From Pelobates cultripes (taxonomy: Eukaryota > Chordata > Amphibia > Anura > Pelobatidae), in contig OW240921.1 in the NCBI GenBank assembly GCA_933207985.1, forward strand, positions 20,716,428 through 20,780,427: DNA of 64,000 nt, given 5' to 3'. Below, in pieces: positions 58,816-64,000 of this stretch. The position numbers and the translations under genes are program-made. Positions within the stretch are counted from its first letter, which is position 1. The number at the start of each line of letters is the position of its first letter. Below the pieces are notes generated by a model, which worked only from the letters and a program-made list of their open reading frames with translations, had not been told where the DNA came from and did no database searches.

Positions 58816-60742
58816 GATTGGCTAGTTTTCTGGGATGGGCCGTGAGAGAGCTAGGAGGCGGGCATTCAGAGTTAGTGTGTTTGTACTGGCTAGTTATCTG
58901 GGATGAGCCGTGAAAGAGCTAGGAGGCGGGCATTCAGTGTTAGTATGTTTAGATTGGCTAGTTATCTGGGATGGGCCGTGACAGAACTAGGAGGCGGGCA
59001 TTCATAGTTAGTGTGTTTGGATTGGCTTGTTATCTGGGATGAGCCGTGACAGAGCTAGGAGGCGGGCATTCAGTGTCAGTGTGTTTGGACTGGCTAGTTA
59101 TCTGGGATGGGCCGTGACAGAACTAGGAGGCGGGCATTCAGAGTTAGTGTGTTTGAATTGGCTAGTTATCTGGGATGAGCCGTGAAAGAGCTAGGAGGCG
59201 GGCATTCAGTGTTAGTGTGTTTGGATTGGCTAGTTATCTGGGATGGGCCGTGAGAGAGCTAGGAGGCGGGCATTCAGAGTTAGTGTGTTTGAATTGGCTA
59301 GTTATCTGGGATGAGCCGTGAAAGAGCTAGGAGGCGGGCATTCAGTGTTAGTGTGTTTGGATTGGCTAGTTATCTGGGATGGGCCGTGACAGAGCTAGGA
59401 GGCGGGCATTCATAGTTAGTGTGTTTGGATTGGCTAGTTATCTGGGATGGGCCGTGACAGAACTAGGAGGCTGGCGTTCATAGTTAGTTTGTTTGGATTG
59501 GCTAGTTTTTTGAGATGGGCTGTGACAGAGCTAGGAGGCGGGCATTCAGAGTTAGTGTGTTTGGATTGGCTAGTTATCTGGGATGGCCCGTGACAGAACT
59601 AGGAGGCAGGCATTCATAGTTAGTGTGTTTGGATTGGCTAGTTATCTGGGATCGGCCGTGAGAGAGCTAAGAGGCGGGCATTCAGTGTTAGTGTGTTTGG
59701 ATTGGCTAGTTATCTGAGATGAGCCGTGACAGAGCTAGGAGGCGGGCATTCAGTGTCAGTGTGTTTGGATTGGCTAGTTATCTGGGATGGGCCGTGACAG
59801 AGCTAGGAGGCGGGCATTCAGAGTTAGTGTGTTTGGATTGGCTAGTTATCTGGGATGAGCCGTGACAGAGCTAGGAGGCGGGCATTCAGTGTTAGTGTGT
59901 TTGGATTGGCTAGTTATCTGGGATGGGCCGTGACAGAGCTAGGAGGCGGGCATTCAGAGTTAGTGTGTTTGGATTGGCTAGTTATCCGGGATGAGCCGTG
60001 ACAGAGCTAGGAGGCGGGCATTCAGTGTTAGTGTGTTTGGATTGGCTAGTTATCTGGGATGGGCCGTGACAGAGCTAGGAGGCAGGCATTCAGTGTTAGT
60101 GTGTTTGGATTGGCTAGTTATCTGGGATGAGACGTGACAGAGCTAGGAGGCGGGCATTCAGAGTTAGTGTGTTTGGATTGGCTAGTTATCTGGGATGGGC
60201 CGTGACAGAGCTAGGAGGCGGGCATTCAGTGTTAGTGTGTTTGGATTGGCTAGTTATCTGGGATGGGCTGTGACAGAGCTAGGAGGCGGAGCATGCAGAG
60301 TTAGTGTGTTTGGATTGGCTAGTTATCTGGGATGGGCCGTGAGAGAGCTAGGAGGCGAGCATTCAGAGTTAGTGTGTTTGGATTGGCTAGTTATCTGGGA
60401 TGGGCCGTGACAGAGCTAGGAGGCGGGCATTCATAGTTAGTGTGTTTGGATTGGCTAGTTATCTGCGATGGACCGTGACAGAGCTAGGAGGCGGGCATTC
60501 AGAGTTAGTGTGTTTGGATTGGCTAGTTATCTGGGATGGGCCGTGACAGAGCTAGGAGGCGGGCATTCATAGTTAGTGTGTTTGGATTGGCTAGTTATCT
60601 GGGATGGGCCGTGAGAGCGCTAAGAGGCAAGCATTCAGTGTTAGTGTGTTTGGATTGGCTGGTTATCTGGGATGGGCCATGGCAGAGCTAGGAGGCGGGC
60701 ATTCATAGTTAGTGTGTTTGGATTGGCTAGTTATCTGGGATG
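58816..60742. repeat. 68-bp satellite/minisatellite array, 28 copies
   Basis: The unit starts GATTGGCTAGTTATCTGGGA, continues TGGGCCGTGACAGAGCTAGG and AGGCGGGCATTCAGAGTTAG and ends TGTGTTTG: 68 bases. Start to last partial copy is 1905 bases, 28 units plus a single inserted base (in the CGGAGCATGCAG unit). Most copies differ at only a few sites. A frame crossing the units at about 60195-60410 is not a gene, since 68 is not a multiple of three. Confidence 0.95.
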
Positions 60743-61922
60743 TTCAGGCTGATACATATATGGCAACCATCTTAAAATGTTCCCATTCTGTTTGCTCACA
60801 GACCTTGTAGTTGTCCCTCCCACTCTCCCTGATTTTGTGTTAGGTTTGAAGTTATTCTGTCTGGTCACAGCGGCGGTGGGCTGGATAGGTAAATTGGGGG
60901 GGGTGGAATGGGTTGTTATTATGGATTGAATTAAATATGGGTTTTAAAAGTTGGTATGTGGTTTAAAAGTTGGTATAGTAGGTTTCGAGCTGGCCTGTGG
61001 CTCAGAACCTGGGGGTGTAGTATTATCTCGGTATATACCCCTACATTGGATCATTCGGGCAAATTGTTTGCACGTTTATGTTGCATGATATTATTTATGT
61101 TGCTATATTGTTATGGTGTAATGTTGTTAATATTGGGGTCATTGTAATGTTGTGGGGGGTTAGGTATAGACTGTGTCATAGGGTTTGTTGCACAATTACC
61201 TTTTGTATTAAAATTTATTTTATATTATATTATATTAAAAGCTGTGGACAGAGTTTTACCCAACATATTATGTCCGTGCATTATTGGGTATGTATGGGGG
61301 TTTTATTCTTAATGTCCAAGGGTACGACTATGTACCTGTCATAGTGGCCGTGGGTGCCTGGTATGAATTGATTTGGTTTTTTGCCCCTCATCTCATTTCT
61401 TGCGGTTTTATGAGCAGGGGAACATGGGAGCGTATAATGGTAAGTTCTGCTATTACGCTGTGTATAACAGAAAGGTTAAAATGTATATCATACTCCACTG
61501 AACTAGAGTTTAAAGCCCCTTTAATGTGTACTCTTCAGGTCTTGCTGTGTGTACAGGGCCTGACGTACACAAGCAGGTAGAGGACTATCAGGAGTATGAT
61601 TAGTATTTTTTAGAACAGGTTTTGCATGTATTTATATTGCAAAACATGTGCAGGCAGATAAGACAAGCTCTTTCCCATCACTGATTTGAATATTTCAAAA
61701 ACAATGTAAAAAGAAGCAGAATCACATGGTTGCATCAATTGCAAATTATTTAGATATGTTTTCTTTTTTACTTATGGAAATGATTTCACCTGTTCCTACC
61801 TGGAGGCATCTCTGTCCTCTCCAAATTATCATACCTAGGATTTTTGTAAATGAGGCGGGTAAGAGAGCAGTCACCTGCTTTCATCATTTACGGAAACCAA
61901 ATAATACTCAGAGGGTCTACAG
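60743..61922. other. Gene-free flank of the satellite array
   Basis: T- and G-rich sequence with overlapping short open frames but no recognisable domain or splice-bounded exon. Confidence 0.4.
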
Positions 61923-62057
61923 CAGGCTTCCCCAAACTCCAGCCCTCCAGATTGCTGAACTACAACTACCATGATTCTATGAATGAAATAGATAGGCTGA
62001 GAATCATGGGAGTTGTAGTTCAGCAATATCTGGAGGGTCGGAGTTTGGGGAAGCCTG
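61923..62057. mobile_element. hAT-type palindromic MITE with perfect target duplication
   Basis: Starts CAGGCTTCCCCAAACTCC and ends GGAGTTTGGGGAAGCCTG, with a complementary interior (GAACTACAACTACCATGATTC / GAATCATGGGAGTTGTAGTTC). Both flanks are GTCTACAG, an exact 8-bp duplication, so it is a relatively recent insertion. Confidence 0.93.
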
Positions 62058-64000
62058 GTCTACAGGGTGATACGCATATGTCGTGTCTAAAAAATGAATT
62101 TTAAGTTCAAAAGGACATTCTTACACGTCATACATTCGCGTTTAGTTGTGCTATACATACTGCTCTCTGGTTGTCATAGGACTACCCCACTGATGATGCT
62201 CAGCCAGCCACGGTGCTTTCTAAACTTTCCTTAGCATCATGGGACTTGAAGTTCAACTGCAGCTGAAGATCTCCCTGCACATTACTCCAGATACTCAGAC
62301 AATTGGATTATGTGATTAACGAAAACCTGACATTCTAGTTCTATGCGAACAGCATCTTGACAGCCATCTATTAACTACCTGCCGGCTGCACCTACTGGGT
62401 AGCATGACAATGTCTTAACCCAAAAAAATCCAAAATTCACCCTCATCCTTGTTCTCTCCACTATCACTTGGCAACACACGGCATTCATGCTGTATGATGT
62501 CATGTTAACCATTTCATGTCCCTCTTCAAGGTCAACTGGATCAAATTCCAGAAACCAGACTGCAGACAATGCTCGGTCCATACACACCGTGTGAACAATA
62601 GATCGTCTCTGGGCTCCCCCGAATGGGACTGGAAACAGCTAGCGTGTGGGAAACCTGCTTCCCATGTTGGAAGGGCCTTGTCAGCCAGTTTTGGCAATAA
62701 AGAAACAGGATCTCAGTCCAGGAGTTGGGTTACCCATTCACTACTGGAGGTGACACTTTAATGACCATTGTGAACCAACTATCTATAGACTGCAGGCGTA
62801 ATTTCCACACAGCGTATATCTGCTCAACAGATGCCAGGAGAGTAAAACTGCCATCTGGAGTACTGCAGCTGTTGTGGACTACATGTCCCATGATTCTTCA
62901 CCATTCCTTATGATCACATAGACCTACTTAAAGGAGATGCAGGTTGCCAGACCCCCATTTGAAAGAGGGACAGAGAAGATGTACAGGTTTATTTACTAAA
63001 ATGAGAATTGTTAGGATTGCAAAACAAAATGGAAAGTTAATTCAACTTTTAGACAAAAATAGCTGAAATGGAAGCATAGTGGACTTAGAAAATGTATCTA
63101 ATGCAGCTACTTTGGCCTTAAACGTGAAATTCACTTTGATTCGCTCAAATTCTCTCTCTTGTAAATAACCCTGATAGGTTATCTATAACCAAGACCTACT
63201 TTCTTATAAAAGGGCAGTATTTTCTACAGCTCAGAAATAAGTTCCTGCCAGGGTCCTGTTTGAAGTAATTTATTTAGACTGCTACATTATGGTTGACCCA
63301 ATTGTACATCACCACAGATTATGTTGGCGTTTTGTACATTTCAGCTAATGCACTTGCGAAGGCCGCCTTTTTTTGCTGTTATCCCCGTAATAACTTTGCT
63401 TTGCCTGGGAGAGGATTAGAATAGAAATTTAACAGCAGCGGTCATCGCAAAGGAAGGTCATTACTGGACCTGCAATCACCTACCTGCGTATAACTAAATA
63501 CAGATATATGGAAGCAGTAACAGTTTGATAATCAGCTAATAATGCACGGCAGCTGATCTACAATCCCATGTCGGAGGCAGTGTCTATTTAAACCGGTATA
63601 AGACATGCAGATAACATGAGCGTAGAATTGTAAAAAAAAAAAAAAATTACAGCATCATCATAGGATAGAAAACAGGAGGAATCTGTACACACCTATATCA
63701 CACAGCTAACAGCTGTACACATGTCCTCCCAACACTTCAAATCGGTGATGAAATAGAGTTTCATGCCAATGTGACATGGATCAAACAGGTACACAGACAC
63801 CACACAGGTAACATGTATACACCAGCCATGCACAGGTTGGTTATGTATGCAAATATATTACATCACATCTGAATACTCCTTCACCATATATGTCACATCA
63901 TACATCTTATAGCAACAAGCACATTACGCAGGTCAGTCTGTATGCAAATAAAGTACAGACACACAAATAACACATCTGCATACATTCCACCTGGGACATC
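62058..64000. other. Gene-free right end of the window
   Basis: No exon recognised. It includes hAT-like fragments (near 62230-62260 and 62840-62890) and a dispersed repeat piece near 62980-63175 related to those at 8930-8990 and 22520-22600. Confidence 0.35.

Noticed and set aside
60195..60410. Open frame with repeated FGLASYLGWAV segments
   Set aside because: The 68-bp unit is not a multiple of three, so the frame shifts at each unit; it is chance within the satellite.
58816..60742. CRISPR-like array of direct repeats
   Set aside because: Units are contiguous 68-mers without spacers in vertebrate DNA; it is a satellite.

Overview
The window is vertebrate nuclear DNA, most probably from a frog (anuran amphibian). 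The evidence is long introns with GT-AG splice sites, low gene density, abundant short inverted-repeat elements flanked by TTAA (T2/piggyBac-like, typical of frog genomes), a dispersed repeat ending in a 'TGTACAGCGCT' block familiar from Xenopus, hAT-type palindromes, and a Tc1 relic. I cannot name the species.

Two protein-coding genes can be reconstructed from exons whose splice phases all close. (1) A plus-strand gene at 1224-12392 (5 coding exons, 314 residues) encodes a secreted, GPI-anchored protein with two Ly6/uPAR (three-finger) domains and a Thr/Pro-rich stalk, best matched to LYPD3 (C4.4A). (2) A minus-strand gene at 45413-19672 (14 coding exons, 627 residues) is PHLDB3, a coiled-coil protein with a C-terminal PH domain. 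The genes are convergent. Their proximity matches human 19q13.31, where LYPD3 and PHLDB3 are neighbours, and supports both calls.

Layout: 1-805 tandem repeat; 1224-12392 LYPD3-like gene, with minisatellites in intron 1 and a Tc1 relic carrying a nested hAT palindrome in intron 3; 12.6-17.2 kb intergenic with mobile-element copies; 17.2-19.67 kb probably the PHLDB3 3' UTR; 19.67-45.43 kb PHLDB3; 45.4-58.8 kb upstream DNA with many TTAA elements; 58,816-60,742 a 28-copy array of a 68-bp satellite with partial 136-bp higher-order structure; 60.7-64 kb noncoding with one young-looking hAT palindrome. The true promoter and 5' noncoding exon(s) of PHLDB3 were not identified.

I found no bacterial-type system, no CRISPR array and no strong case for a wholly new system. 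The most unusual DNA is a TTAA element present twice (42,067 and 42,904) that is built as a chain of consecutive hairpins, the dimeric-pattern 68-bp satellite, and a few orphan open frames that look more gene-like than chance. These are listed as findings with modest confidence.
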